Numbered from the stretch's first letter, positions 1 to 10,409 are shown. The stretch is DNA of 64,000 nt from Prostheceraeus crozeri (GCA_907163375.1 CAJQUW010003073.1:260501-324500), one strand, 5' to 3'. Made by a program: numbers and translations. Notes: generated by a model from the letters alone, not told the origin.

Positions 1-100
1 CCAACTCGTCTGACAGGAGGGGGGACGTCAGACTCGAAGCAACACGGCGGCGGACCACGGCCGACTCGTCTGACAGGGGGGGACGTCAGTGACGGCGGCC
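1..100. repeat. GC-rich direct repeat cut by the window edge
   Basis: Two copies of a GC-rich unit with a period near 60 bases start at 1 and 61. Each begins CCRACTCGTCTGACAGG and runs into GGGACGTCAG. The second copy is followed by CGGCGGCCATCTTGCG, which resembles a YY1-type site, and GACGTCAG resembles a CREB/ATF site. This is far more GC-rich than its surroundings. It could be part of a promoter or of a minisatellite lying mostly outside the window. Confidence 0.5.
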
Positions 101-237
101 ATCTTGCGAGGTCCAGTGGTGGAGTTTTACTTACTACTCATGTATGTTCTCTTACAAACTGTGCAATGATCAACAAATATGTAACTGAAAAATAAGCTGT
201 CTGTAAAATAAGCTGCAAGAAATGTTATCAATTTTGT

Positions 238-480
238 TTAGGCAGCACTGTAAGACCACTTCATGTCCGCGTTAAAGAACACCTCTCAATCTCAACTTCA
301 TCTATTTCTAAGCATATTCGAAATTGTCAAGTAGGCTAGAACACACCAACATCGCTATCGACATTCTAGCCCACTACAATGACAGCACTAATTTGCGGAT
401 ATGTGAGGCATTCTTTATACATAAATTTAATCCTTCCATCAATAATAGAACTGAACTTGACAGTTATCGTGAATTTCTTT
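238..480 (+). pseudogene. Penelope-like element GIY-YIG endonuclease relic
   Basis: Two frames together read as the C-terminal part of the GIY-YIG endonuclease of Penelope-like retroelements. The first frame (241-336) has TVRPLHVRVKEH and SKHIRNC and ends at a TAG at 337. After a frameshift, the second frame (351-479) has DILAHYND, LRICEAFFIHKFNPSINN and ELDSYREF. The glutamate in CEAFFIH and the asparagine in PSINN match conserved endonuclease positions. The reverse transcriptase and the N-terminal half of the nuclease are missing, so this is a 5'-truncated dead copy. The family is distinct from the copy at 52.6-54.9 kb. Confidence 0.7.
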
Positions 481-483
481 TTT

Positions 484-2168
484 TTATTTACCACATGTCT
501 TAAACTGCTCTACTAACAGCTCATCATTCCTTATCTTTCACGTCAGGTGAATTCTCCTTTTACTATTGGTAAAGATATGTAACTTAGTACAACCTTTTCA
601 TACATTGTATCATACCCAGAGAGAATATAGTAGATTGTCTCTACATTGCTCTGATCATACCATATATCCTCATTGTAAATATCATTTTCAAACTCTTGCT
701 AACATCAATAGATTCCTTTATACCTGAAGTTGATTGCCGGATGGTAGTCGATCAATTTTGTACAAGCATTCAAAAATAATTATAACAACATCACCAAATG
801 TTCCTTACTCTTACCAACTATAAACATATATATTGTTAAAATAGAAGTACACCACTAGCGCTTGGCCCTCGGTTTGATCACTTGTGTTAATAGAAATTCG
901 AATGCTGTGTACATTTATGTCTGGACGTTGCGAACAAATCCAAATTCCACCGTTAATTCCACTGTTTTGATTCAAATCCCTGCAGGCAAATTAATTAGAT
1001 ACATAGCTAAATGTTTGAATGACCTAATCAAGGAATATATTCCATGTCACATAGAATTTACTGAATATTTACTAAACCGCACAAGTTTCTGACGGCATAG
1101 CTTTTGCATCTTTGGAAATCCTCAATCGTCATGGTTCGTTACCAATTGCGGATCATGTCTTCTCTGGTGCCATATCAGTCGAACATATCGCCAGCTTGTA
1201 CAATAATTTTTGTGAATTTTATAGAGAACCAAAGTCTGTGGAAATATGAAAGCATAGAGTAGGTATATTAGGTAGAGTGGTAACTCTGCATTTATTAAAT
1301 CCCCAATGTGTATACACTTTAAATTTTATTAATTGAACTCGAGGGGGATACAGTTGGAATTGTTTCCAAATGTGAGATATGCAAATTTTTGCACTTTTGA
1401 AGAAATTACCACGGAAGTGAATGATCATGATAGCAATGCAGAATGAATGATGGTATTTTACAGATCCTCCATATCATGACAACCTTGGAGATTCAATATT
1501 TGTTCAATTAGCAATTCGATAGGTTCATATTACTTTCATGTTCAACCTCAAGAGTATTTTTTTGAGCGTGATCATATCACAGGCAACCTGCCACTGGCAG
1601 AGCAAAATCTCATAATCAAAGACAATGATTTCAATTAACTTTTAAAGATGTAAATGGGTCCACATCAATTTTCAGATTTAAGAAATGAAACATGAATTTA
1701 GTGAATCATGAAATCATGCTGGTGAAAATTGAATATAAAAACTTGAAATTTTACCCAAGAAAGCACGAATAATATCACGACTTTTTCATGAAGACTTCCA
1801 TCATAATACGGCTCATGAAATTCCCTTGCAAATTAGCTTGATTTATGCTTAGGAGGATGCTTATCAGCAAATATTCATTCCTTTTGATATCCAACTTGTG
1901 TCATACTACTTACAAGGGTGCGTCATCTCGGTAGTATATAAACTGGCAAAATTTAGACTTTTTTTAAAACTGCTTAAATAATTTTTTGGACCGCGGGAAC
2001 GCAATCTCTGCAAAAAAACTGAATCTTTTGGTGTAAAACGTTTCACTGCATAGCCTACAGATACATTTTTGAGTCGACACTCTACCTATATAGGATATCC
2101 CTACTCTATGTATGAAAGTCACATTATTGCATGTGGATGAATTTAATTTTCCAAAGCATGATTTTGTA
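484..2168. other. AT-rich stretch without a supported gene
   Basis: The first part is probably the 3' flank of the Penelope-like relic. At 724-755 it holds a CTGAAG...GTCGATCAA segment of the kind seen near self-cleaving motifs of such elements, but without a GAAA core. A frame open from 1079 to a TGA at 1247 has a protein-like composition (SLPIADHVFSGAISVEH) but no convincing splice signals. I see nothing else. Confidence 0.4.
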
Positions 2169-2222
2169 TTTTATGATTCACTAAATTGATCTTTGTTTTA
2201 TGATTCACTAAATTAATCTTTA
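2169..2222. repeat. 27-bp tandem duplication
   Basis: Two adjacent 27-base copies (2169-2195 and 2196-2222) share TTTTATGATTCACTAAATT and differ at two positions near their ends. It looks like a local replication-slippage duplication. Confidence 0.85.
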
Positions 2223-2287
2223 TTTTTTTATCTGAATAATGGATCCTTTATGTGTGCATAGAGCTACAATATGCATCACACATAAAA

Positions 2288-2339
2288 GTAAAATATCACA
2301 ATAAAAGCTCTAATTTATGTCTTTTATTGTGATATTTAC
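2288..2339. repeat. Short hairpin
   Basis: The arm at 2288-2307 is the reverse complement of 2321-2339 apart from one bulged A, around a 13-base loop. The core is TATCACAATAAAAG. It could be the residue of a small foldback element. No other function is visible. Confidence 0.8.
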
Positions 2340-2696
2340 TCTTTCAGTGTCAGTACGTCGTCGCGTAATTTGCGACACGATCAAGTGCAAGGAAGGCCTA
2401 CTTCAATCCTATTAACAAGACTAAGCTCTGCAGTAATAGTCAACCATCAAAGTTAATTTTCTCCAAGGTAATCAGTGACTCGAATAATTAGTAAAATACT
2501 ATCTCTTCATCTGTATTGCTATCATGATCGGTCAATTCCGTGTTAATTTCTCCAAAACAACAAAGGATAGCAAATCTTACATGTGGTACTACGCAACAGC
2601 GACAGTTAACTTTTGATAACATTGAAACTGCAATCACTTTGGAGATTTAATTAATGCTGAGTTGTCATTCTACTTAGTTCCTTTTTTTGGCTGCAG

Positions 2697-2837
2697 CGAT
2701 TATTGGAGGGCGCCGTTTATTAGAGAAGATATGGTATGTTGTTAAGCCATCGGCGGATTCGACGGTGCAGTGCGATTATAACAGCTTTCAGCAAAGGATG
2801 AATATATTGACGAAATATTTCTGCAACACTCATGCAG
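2697..2837 (+). CDS. Candidate internal exon, unknown protein
   Basis: A T-rich tract ending CTGCAG precedes the segment and CAG/GTTAAG follows it. One of the three frames is open over the whole 141 bases, starting after two split-codon bases, and reads with a protein-like composition (KPSADSTVQCDYNSFQQR). Both ends are phase 1, so the exon could be skipped without changing frame. I do not recognise the protein. The support is only splice signals plus an open frame, so this could be chance. Confidence 0.33.
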
Positions 2838-3358
2838 GTTAAGATACTGCACACATCTTTTAGTTCATAGTTACCCTCATTTCATGCGCTGACTATACTA
2901 CGTCTTGCAGTAGCCAATCATAATGAGAATGATCTGAAGTGTTGCGTGCCTTTATGAAATATCATCGTTTTCGAGAAATTTCAAGGTATGCCTACACGAG
3001 GATGCTCGTCATTGAAGTTGTTGGTTTCAGTAGCAATATATCAAAAATAAACAAAAGCAGCACTTCTTGGTACCTATGTCTCATTGCTATGGGTTTGAAG
3101 ATCAATGTATTAAAACTAAAATATTTCAAGGAGTTAAGTTTCTAAAAGTTTCAGGATTTCAGAGATGTTCTAGATGCGATATTTCGAAAATGCCGTCGTG
3201 AGGTCTATTTTCATAATCCAATTATACTCAAGGAAGCATAAGTTTACTGATTAGATCTCTAGTCAAACTTAATATCAGTTCAAATCAGTCATTCTGCGAA
3301 TCATCTCTTGAAACATGAAAACCTAAGAAAACAAGCTAATGTCATAACTTCATTTCAG
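2838..3358. other. Presumed intronic or intergenic sequence
   Basis: No feature is recognised here. An AG-flanked stretch at 2911-2984 has stops in every useful frame and was not accepted as an exon. Confidence 0.4.
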
Positions 3359-3437
3359 TTTGATAATCATTCTGGCGGGGATGCAGCTGTCAAAAGATAA
3401 TATTTTCCTCTTAACGCAAAAGAGATTGATATCTCAG
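3359..3437 (+). CDS. Candidate internal exon, unknown protein
   Basis: The acceptor context is CATTTCAG and the donor is TCTCAG/GTCAAC. The single open frame (one split base, then 26 codons) contains AGMQLSKDNIFLLTQKRL. It ends in phase 0 and would join the candidate at 4778 in frame. It does not join the 2697 candidate directly, because that ends in phase 1. Function is unknown and the donor is weak. Confidence 0.28.
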
Positions 3438-4376
3438 GTCAACAAGTGCAGTGTAAGGTTACAAAAATATAGATCATTTGAGATGACATGGTAACATTCA
3501 AACGCATCAATTCAAATCATTTTACGGAACTTTATCTTTGATGAATCATCTTCCTTTGCCTGCGATCATTCATCATACCATGAGAAAAGTGCAATATTCT
3601 TTAATAAGATTTCAAATTTGTTGCAGACTTTGTAGCACGGCTTTATTGATAAGTGGGATGTTGGAACATCTAGCTGATTGTTCAAGATGACTTTGGTGAT
3701 AAAATAATGCCTCAACTGCAATGCACTAATCATTTAACAAATTCAACATCTTATTTTATAAGTAAAGAAGGCCACCAAATTCATTTTGACAATATCAAAA
3801 ACTAGTTTTCTGCACAATGCATTTTCGTCCACTCTTATTCAACTTCAATCATTGGACTGAAAATAAATAGACTAAATCTGAAATCATGCACATGTGCTTC
3901 TGCAGCAATGAATCTATGGACAAAAGTGAGATCATGTAAACCTATCATCTATCAGACTTAAGAGATATGAAATAATAACAATTGAGTAATATATAATTTT
4001 GTACGTAGATGCATCATTTACAATTTGCTTTGTTTAATGTAGCTGTTGTCAGAAATAATTTTATGGCCAAGTAGGTCTTTGAAATGACGGTCTGCAATCA
4101 GCATCAATCATCATTGTATGACTGCAGATCTTACAGGAATCAATTACGCACATATAGTGGGTTAGAGGTCTACTCTATATTTCCATAAGCTTTGAATTCT
4201 ACCGCTAATGCCAGTTGAATATTTACATAGATATGCCGATAGGCCTACATGTAACGATCCGACAATTCTGACCCTCATGTGAGGATAATGTGACCAATGG
4301 AATAATATAATCCCTTTTTAACACTTATCAGGCCAAGTGTACAAAATTGTTAACATTCGTTTTTCATAATTTCGGT
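3438..4376. other. AT-rich stretch, nothing recognised
   Basis: I see no open frame with splice support, no terminal repeats and no RNA motif in this stretch. Confidence 0.45.
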
Positions 4377-4641
4377 ACCGGTGTTACGAGATTCAGTTTC
4401 CCTAGGTTTTAGTTTCCGATCGGAAAATAAAACCATGGTTTTAGCTTCCTAGTAGGAAAATGATACCAGGTTTTATTTTCCTATTAGGAAACTAGAAGCC
4501 GCAACACCAGGGGAAAACCAGTGGGAAACTAAAACACACTTAAAAATGTTGGGTTTAATTTTCCTATCGGAATATTAAACCATGGTTTTAGTTTCCGGTA
4601 GGAAACTGAGACAGAGGGAGAGAGAGAACTATAACACCGGT
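4377..4641. mobile_element. Small element built of tandem palindromes with inverted ends
   Basis: ACCGGTGTTA at 4377-4386 is the exact reverse complement of TAACACCGGT at 4632-4641. Between them lie at least four near-palindromic units of about 30 bases (4405-4434, 4437-4467, 4469-4500, 4552-4581) and a partial fifth from 4584. Each opens with a GGTTTTA-type half and closes with a TAAAACC-type half around a TTCC..GGAA centre. There is no coding capacity. I infer a non-autonomous foldback or MITE-like repeat. No target duplication was identified. Confidence 0.7.
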
Positions 4642-4777
4642 GCAAGTAACACTAATCGGGGCAACAAGTTGAAATTTATGGACGATGGGTACTTTTTACT
4701 GTTCTTTCAAGATATCATATTCCCGAAGTCTTTACTACATCACATTTCATCATTTTCATGAGACTTCACTTATACAG

Positions 4778-4942
4778 GCCAAGCGTTTACGTTCTGTCAA
4801 CAGCGACAAATCAACCATTTTTAAATATTTTCATGGCTCTTCTTTGTCTGTTAGCACTGATTGGTGTACAATGTTTCAACCGCATCTTCTCCCAGAAGAT
4901 CCATTACTATCAAATGAACAACTTGTAGAATACAAGGGTCAA
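4778..4942 (+). CDS. Candidate internal exon, unknown protein
   Basis: The acceptor is CTTATACAG/GCC and the donor is GGTCAA/GTATGC. The 55-codon frame is open and phase 0 at both ends. It contains SDKSTIFKYFHG, WCTMFQPHLLPEDPLL and EQLVEYKG. STIFKYF loosely resembles a PCNA-binding box, which is speculation. It is in frame with the candidate at 3359. I do not recognise the family. Confidence 0.35.
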
Positions 4943-5253
4943 GTATGCAAGCTGGTCTTATATATGCGAAAGAAGTCGCGTGATTCGGCATTAAGTTCTT
5001 CTAGATTTGCTAGGGCCTACTAGCAAAGCTTCTATAGAGTAGCGCGTTGCGTGGTATGATAATACTATCAGCACATTGCAGTATTCTTGCTAGTGATGAA
5101 GTAGGCCTAATCTTGCTGAATCTGTTTGATCTAGGCCAATGGGACAGGACATCTTCATGTATCGCTGTTTTACGTCGAATGCTGTAACTTTGGTTGGGAA
5201 TCACATTGATAAGAGTCGTGATAGCTAATCGATGCAAAACTTATTGAACTTAA
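4943..5253. other. Flank of the piggyBac insertion
   Basis: No supported gene. The sequence leads into the TTAA target site at 5250-5253. If the minus-strand exon at 6744-7008 is real, this stretch was its 3' untranslated region before the transposon arrived. Confidence 0.4.
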
Positions 5254-6743
5254 CCCTTTCGATCCTGTTTCGCATCTATGGCTTCCTCCCCTAGCTGCCT
5301 GTAAAAATCCTAAAATTTCGGGATTTTTCAAATGCTGTTTACTCGACCAAAAAGTGTTGTCCTGACCCCAACCAACACTAAATAAGATGCCAAATAGATC
5401 GAATAGTCCCCTAACATCAGAAAACATGCAAAAACAGTCGAAATTATCCAAAAAATTTATATTTTTTTAAAAATACAAAAATCATCAAATTTTCACTTGG
5501 TGGGACATTAGTCATGTTTAAACTTATTGAAACAGTCACCCAGGAAAAGCCCAGGCTTGTCAGGGCACGAATCACAGATGTATCATGATTCTCTTCTGAT
5601 TCCGTTGCTGAAACAGACACGGCAACGCTTCAATGGATTTTTCTTGCCAGTTGTGGATGGGATTCTTTTTTGCACATGTGTAGTCGTGCGCTGTTCCTCT
5701 GATGGTCGTCTTTTTCTTCTGGCTCCCTTTGGTGTTGATTGCAAATCTGTCAAGAGTCGTATGGCATCCCTTAGGAAGTCAAAGAAACTCACGTTGCTTT
5801 CTTTCTCTTTTCTGTATACAGCCCATGAATTGAAAAGTAGCCGAAGAATGCAATTCAGGCTGATATTCTTGTACCAGGCATGCGATTTGCGAGCGCAGTT
5901 GTATTGACGAATAACTTGGTCTGTGAGATCTATCCCTCCCATTTCTTGATTGTAATTCTCGACAATTGATGGCTTGAGCACATTGGTTCGAACATTGCCC
6001 TTGGAAATCCTTTCTTTTTGCACCAGAGAAGCATTGTCACACGTGGACATCAGATAAACATCCTTTCTGTCACAGAATTTTACCGCTATTATTCGGTCCT
6101 TCATGAAAGTCGTATCTTCATTGTCCGAATCGTCTTCACTGTTATCGGAATCAAAACCATAGCGACGGACTGGCTGCACTCGGCGTGTTGAGTGCCTGGT
6201 ACTACTTGATGGTGCCGCTGCCATTGAAAGAATGATCAGAAATTAGTTGTGACAAATGACAATATACCGTGCAAGCTGCTCTACCTAACAACGAATCAGC
6301 CACGCGCAGTCTTTACCGGACGTTATTATACAATCACTATCAATCAATAATTTGAATATGCTTCATGTGTGGCTCGACTGAATGCAGGTGACATCGCACT
6401 GCAACCGCTGAGTTGTATTGCCGACAATCAGATCATGTAAAGACAGCAGAAACACAAGACACAGCTGATCGCAGCAGCATGAAACTAATGCATTACTTAC
6501 CCTCAATAGACTTGATGTACGTGTACATGTAACCTACTACATGTACATGTACCATTACAGCGGTTAATTCTATTAAATATAGTTGGTTTGCACATAATAT
6601 GCGCTAAAGACAACATCTAACGTGTTTTACAAGCAACTGGAATACTTCACGCCTAAACAGTTAGCAAAATTTCTCATGACGACACGCTGTCGTCATAGCG
6701 CATGTAAGCGTGACGACAACGTGTCCTCATAGGATCGAAAGGG
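5254..6743 (-). mobile_element. piggyBac-superfamily transposon, internally deleted
   Basis: The element is bounded by perfect 13-bp terminal inverted repeats, CCCTTTCGATCCT at 5254-5266 and its reverse complement at 6731-6743. It is flanked on both sides by TTAA (5250-5253 and 6744-6747), the invariable target duplication of piggyBac elements. It is 1,490 bp long, shorter than autonomous members, and carries one shortened transposase frame on the minus strand. Ends and target site are intact, so it could have moved in trans if a full-length relative supplied transposase. The right-hand TTAA overlaps a stop codon of the neighbouring minus-strand exon. Confidence 0.95.
5583..6224 (-). pseudogene. 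Truncated piggyBac transposase
   Basis: The 213-residue frame starts with an acidic, Ser/Asp-rich N-terminus (residues 1-40). It then jumps directly to the late catalytic region: DRKDVYLMSTCDN near 52-64, KPSIVENYNQEMGGIDLTDQ near 84-103, and an HAWYKNISLN segment. It ends in a cysteine motif, CRVCFSNG, near 199-206. In this family MGG(I/V)D carries the third catalytic aspartate, which is kept here. The RNase H-like core bearing the first two aspartates is missing between residues 40 and 50. Usual members run about 550-600 residues. The protein should therefore be catalytically dead, although its cysteine-rich end could still bind DNA. The frame is uninterrupted, which suggests a fairly young deletion copy. 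Confidence 0.9.
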
Positions 6744-7008
6744 TTAAGTCGACGAGGGGACGAGAAACTCATTCAACGGTTGCTTATCTTTTATGATGAC
6801 AACAAAGTTATTTTGCTCTTCTGTGTACTGTAGGTACCAAAAGCGCAACAGTAACAATCTGTGTGGAGAAATGTTTCCTCTTTCATATTCCACTTTTAGC
6901 ATAATAGTGAAGAAGCCATATTCATCATTTTGGATTACAACAAAATTCAGTTCGTTGTGAATGTGTTGAATGGATATCACAATCACAACATGATCAAAGT
7001 TGCAGTTG
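6744..7008 (-). CDS. Candidate terminal exon, unknown protein
   Basis: On the minus strand an acceptor-like GAAAATTTTACAG precedes an open frame of about 87 codons. The frame reads CNFDHVVIVISIQHIHNE, QNDEYGFFTIMLKVEYERG and FWYLQYTEEQNNFVVI and ends KDKQPLNEFLVPSST before TAA at 6746-6744. The composition is protein-like and the mix of charged and hydrophobic residues is unlike the AT-rich noise nearby. I do not recognise the family. The stop codon lies within the TTAA duplicated by the piggyBac insertion, so the protein is unchanged but its 3' untranslated region is displaced by 1.5 kb. Upstream exons would lie at higher coordinates. Confidence 0.45.
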
Positions 7009-7420
7009 CTGTAAAATTTTCAAGAGAGAGTGAAAGCTACAAGGCCAATCATGCTTTCATAGATTAACGTTAAAATAAGGAGAAAAGCATGCTCTTAGGC
7101 TACATATTCAAGCAACTTCTACAAGACTCAATTGCCATTGCAAAGAAGCATGGAATCCGATGTTGTTGAGCATTCAACTAGCTGATCTAAATTCATTTAC
7201 AAACGACCTGAAGTGAGGATGCTCAACATGCAGCTTGTCCGCGCCGTTGGCGGGTGCATGTGCAGTTGTGCATGTTAAATAACAATCTGTTCCCATCACC
7301 TACGTCAAGATAGAATATTTTTTGCAAAGTTGTCAATGAAAGCTTTTTCGAACAAATGCTTATAGGCCTATTATCACTTCAGCTTAATTTAGTAATTGTC
7401 ATTACCATCAACATGATTCA
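7009..7420. other. No feature recognised
   Basis: AT-rich sequence between the candidate exon and the next repeat. I see nothing supportable. Confidence 0.4.
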
Positions 7421-7893
7421 CACTAGGTGACATGCCACGCTCAATCACGCGTAATTCACGCGTGAACCAAGCGTAATGACACATGACCCCAAACATCCGT
7501 GGCTATGCGGGATATTGCTGTAATGTAAGTTATATAAGTTAGTATAGTTGGCAGTCCTGTTATATTGACTTTGCGTATCATGTGTCTGCATGTATCAGAA
7601 GCTAAACAATGTGATAGGACCTCAATTTCATGCTCAGGGAAGACAGAACATGCTTAGCCGTTCATCCGTGGTTCAAGCGGCAGCGCAGACAACCGTAGAC
7701 GACGCGCAAACTATAAACGCTCGCCCGCGCGTATTCATAAACATTTCCCATGTTTTAACAGCATCAGATCAAGTGATTTCTGACTCTTAGTGCAGCGCGT
7801 GTACGCGGGTAGAAGAATAGAATGCCCTTAGCCACGGATGTTTGGGGGTGTTCCGTAATTGCGCGTGAATCACGCATGGCATGTCACCTAGTG
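7421..7893. mobile_element. 473-bp repeat with CACTA-type inverted ends
   Basis: CACTAGGTGACATGCCA at 7421 is matched in reverse at the right end (…CATGTCACCTAGTG to 7893). A second inner pair, CCAAACATCCGTGGCTA near 7487-7504 and its complement near 7830-7848, extends the inverted repeat to about 85 bases with mismatches. The ends resemble CACTA/EnSpm termini, but I see no 2-3 bp target duplication. There is no transposase, so it is a non-autonomous copy. The short frame inside (7590-7790) is not supported as a gene. Confidence 0.7.
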
Positions 7894-8725
7894 TTGTCCA
7901 AGCCTCATGCAGTGATAGGAAAGCAGGTTTTGTATGAACTAAACAAAATAGAGCAAATTGCAATCAAAATTTCTCGTACCCTAGTTTTCGAAATTACACC
8001 AAATTATTTATAGTAGGCCTACACATGAAACTGTACGTCATGCCTACTGTGCGTAGTATATGTTATACATATTCAATCATCAGATATCAGCATATGCAAT
8101 AATTTATCATTGACATAAACAATCCTTCTTGCCTGAAATGCAATCAACAATATGCAGTTGTGAAGTTGCACTGGTGGTGTGCTGTCTACATTAATAGGAA
8201 AAATACAGAGTTGAATTTTTCAAATGAGTGAAATGACATGATTTTGATGTTTATGAATATTTTGTTGTCCTACAAGCAGAAGCTTAAGTAGCTATTTAGC
8301 ATCCAGATGCTGTATATCAGCGTAAAGTCTATAATATTTATAATGACATAAGCTGTCCTGCATTAATGTACTCATGGTATAACGATATCGTGAGAAGAGA
8401 TCAAGTTGATTTTAGGAAACCCAAAACGTCATTACATATGACGCTATGTTCGTCATTTCATGACAATCGAAAATCTTCAATTTCTTCAAAGTCAGAGTAG
8501 GCTATCTGACGATCGAATAGTCGGCAACACGTGTAAAGGCTCCAAGGCGACGTGCACTGTCTTTACTTATGGAATAAGTAGGCCCTATATAGTAGAGAGC
8601 AGACATTTTCTATTGAATGACATGATAAATATTAGGTGTTCGATCAATTGCACCATTGCACGACATGAGACTTTCTGCCAAAATGACAGGTTAGATGGTT
8701 CGCTAACGAAATAATTTTACCTCAG
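7894..8725. other. No supported gene
   Basis: An open frame at 8460-8714 has no recognisable domain or splice context. Nothing else is seen. Confidence 0.4.
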
Positions 8726-8905
8726 TTTAAACATGGGTATGCTGTCCATGAAGATGTCTGTGAACAATTTCTAAAAGCAATTGGAAGATATCATAATATT
8801 CGTGTCAAAATAGGTGGAATGAGAGAATCGTCATTCCATGACGATAAAACTGCACAACTACAAAAATTTGATATATTTTTAGATTTTCATTCAAAAAAAA
8901 TCTGA
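8726..8905 (+). CDS. Candidate exon, unknown protein
   Basis: ATTTTACCTCAG provides an acceptor, and the frame then stays open for 59 codons to TGA at 8903. It begins FKHGYAVHEDVCEQFLKAIG and continues HNIRVKIGGMRES. A weak internal donor (AAAATAG/GTGGAA, near 8804) would end the exon earlier. The composition looks like real protein, but I cannot name it. It could also be an old transposase or retroelement fragment. Confidence 0.35.
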   Translation, partial: FKHGYAVHEDVCEQFLKAIGRYHNIRVKIGGMRESSFHDDKTAQLQKFDIFLDFHSKKI

Positions 8906-9490
8906 AAATCGGCGTTAATTATCAATCAGAAATCTTTTGCATTTTGTGGATATGGATCAATGAGCATTTGCCACATAAGCAAAATCTCGATGTTCTAATT
9001 TTTGCCCTAAATGTGCACATAAAATTGCGCAACTGTATCAACCTATGCAATTTTCAAGCACACATTTCCTTGTCTATTCTGGCGAAATGAAGTTGAATCG
9101 CGCAGTTCACGGGTTGAATGGGAATCTATAATGTTTTCAGCGAGTGTGAAGCCTGTTGCTGGAGTACAGACACTTCAAAGTTGTATAATTTTCTTAGTTA
9201 TCGTAACCGCCGAATTAACTTCTTTCAAATACCTCCACTTGCATCTCATTCTGCTTTAACTTTTAATAAGCCTTTGTTTTTGTTGCTCTATTTTATACTT
9301 AATTAGCTGATCCTCCAATAAATAAATGATGAAGCGCAATTTCTTATGATTATTCTCCATTTTATAGAAGTGACTAAAAGCAACCATATCTACATCTAAG
9401 CCTATGTATCTGCTTACAGAAATTTGCATGGTTTTTACGGTGCTGTTACTCGGTCCGTTTTCTGCACAAAACAAGAAGTTGCAATTCAAA
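8906..9490. other. No feature recognised
   Basis: Mixed AT-rich sequence downstream of the ribosome recycling factor gene. No terminal repeats or supported exons are visible. Confidence 0.4.
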
Positions 9491-9496
9491 TTTATT
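9491..9496 (-). terminator. Polyadenylation signal of the recycling factor gene
   Basis: AATAAA on the minus strand, 83 bases past the stop codon at 9579. It is the nearest canonical hexamer downstream of the gene. Confidence 0.5.
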
Positions 9497-9578
9497 CACA
9501 TGATATAAAAGCAGTTGTAGAAAATGATAATTCGTCACCTTATAAAAGAGAATTTCATCTAGATTGAATAAACATGCA

Positions 9579-10409
9579 TCAATTAAGCAGCTCCGCCTCC
9601 TTCTTCTTCCACACTTCGTCTGCTAAATCATGATGACATCGAACAAGGGTCACTAAATTTTGTTTCGCAACAAATAGATCATCTTTGCTAAATTTCATGC
9701 CAGTCATTTCTTTCGGTCTTAATCGATGATTCCATTTTTCATGAACATTGTCCATTTCCTTCTTCACTTTATTTAGGAGAAGCTTTCCTTGCTTCACAAG
9801 CTCCTGTCGTTTTTCCTGAGTTACTTTAGACACAGTTAAATACAGAGTACCATCTGACTGTTCTTGAACACCGATCCCAACACTTCGAACGGTATCCACA
9901 ACTACATTCTTAAGCTTCCTGTTGCCGCTCATGTCAACTATGATCAAATCAGCAGATTTCTGAATGATTCTTGACAAATGCGATAAAGGCACTTTTTCTC
10001 CGTCGGAGTCCTTGATAGAAATACGAGCGATTGTTTCAGCAGTTGCAGTGAGAACTAAGCTAGTAAATAGCTTGTCCTTGAATGTATCTAGAATTTCTAT
10101 GTATCTTTCCTTACAACCTTCCATATCTAAATATTCTTCAAACGCAGCAGGCAGCTCTATTACTTCGGATGTCTTCCCTTTACCTTTTGTTTTACCCTTT
10201 TCCTTGGCCTTCTTTACTTTTTCTAATACGGAGGTTGAGTGAAAAGAAAGTTTAGGAAAGTTGTAAACCAAAGGACGAAGTTGAGAAGAGGAATGCCCAC
10301 TGATTGACATGAGGTTTGCCGTGCTGGAATGTAGACATCGCCAGTAAGCGTCATGAAATCGGACGACTTTCGGGATAAACGTGCGCGTGAGAATTCCTCG
10401 AAGCAACAT
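9579..10409 (-). CDS. MRRF: Mitochondrial ribosome recycling factor
   Basis: Predicted 276-residue protein that, with mitochondrial EF-G2, splits post-termination ribosomes in the mitochondrial matrix. Residues 1-60 are rich in Arg, Ser and His and poor in acidic residues, as expected of a mitochondrial presequence. A lysine-rich linker, KVKKAKEKGKTKGKGK (64-79), follows, then the RRF domain (about 90-275) with TATAETIARI, KSADLIIVDMSGN, DGTLYLTVSKVTQEKRQEL and the long helical C-terminal hairpin. The length is close to the roughly 260 residues usual in animals. I chose ATG 10409 because a splice acceptor (TTCTCTTTCAG) touches it directly. The frame stays open 17 codons further upstream, but only through intron. 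No breaks are seen. The coding part is a single exon, but the 5' intron argues against a processed copy. Confidence 0.9.
   Translation of the reverse strand: MLLRGILTRTFIPKVVRFHDAYWRCLHSSTANLMSISGHSSSQLRPLVYNFPKLSFHSTSVLEKVKKAKEKGKTKGKGKTSEVIELPAAFEEYLDMEGCKERYIEILDTFKDKLFTSLVLTATAETIARISIKDSDGEKVPLSHLSRIIQKSADLIIVDMSGNRKLKNVVVDTVRSVGIGVQEQSDGTLYLTVSKVTQEKRQELVKQGKLLLNKVKKEMDNVHEKWNHRLRPKEMTGMKFSKDDLFVAKQNLVTLVRCHHDLADEVWKKKEAELLN

Noticed and set aside
7590..7790. 66-codon plus-strand open frame inside the CACTA-ended repeat
   Set aside because: It lies wholly inside a non-autonomous element, has no domain and its composition follows the repeat.
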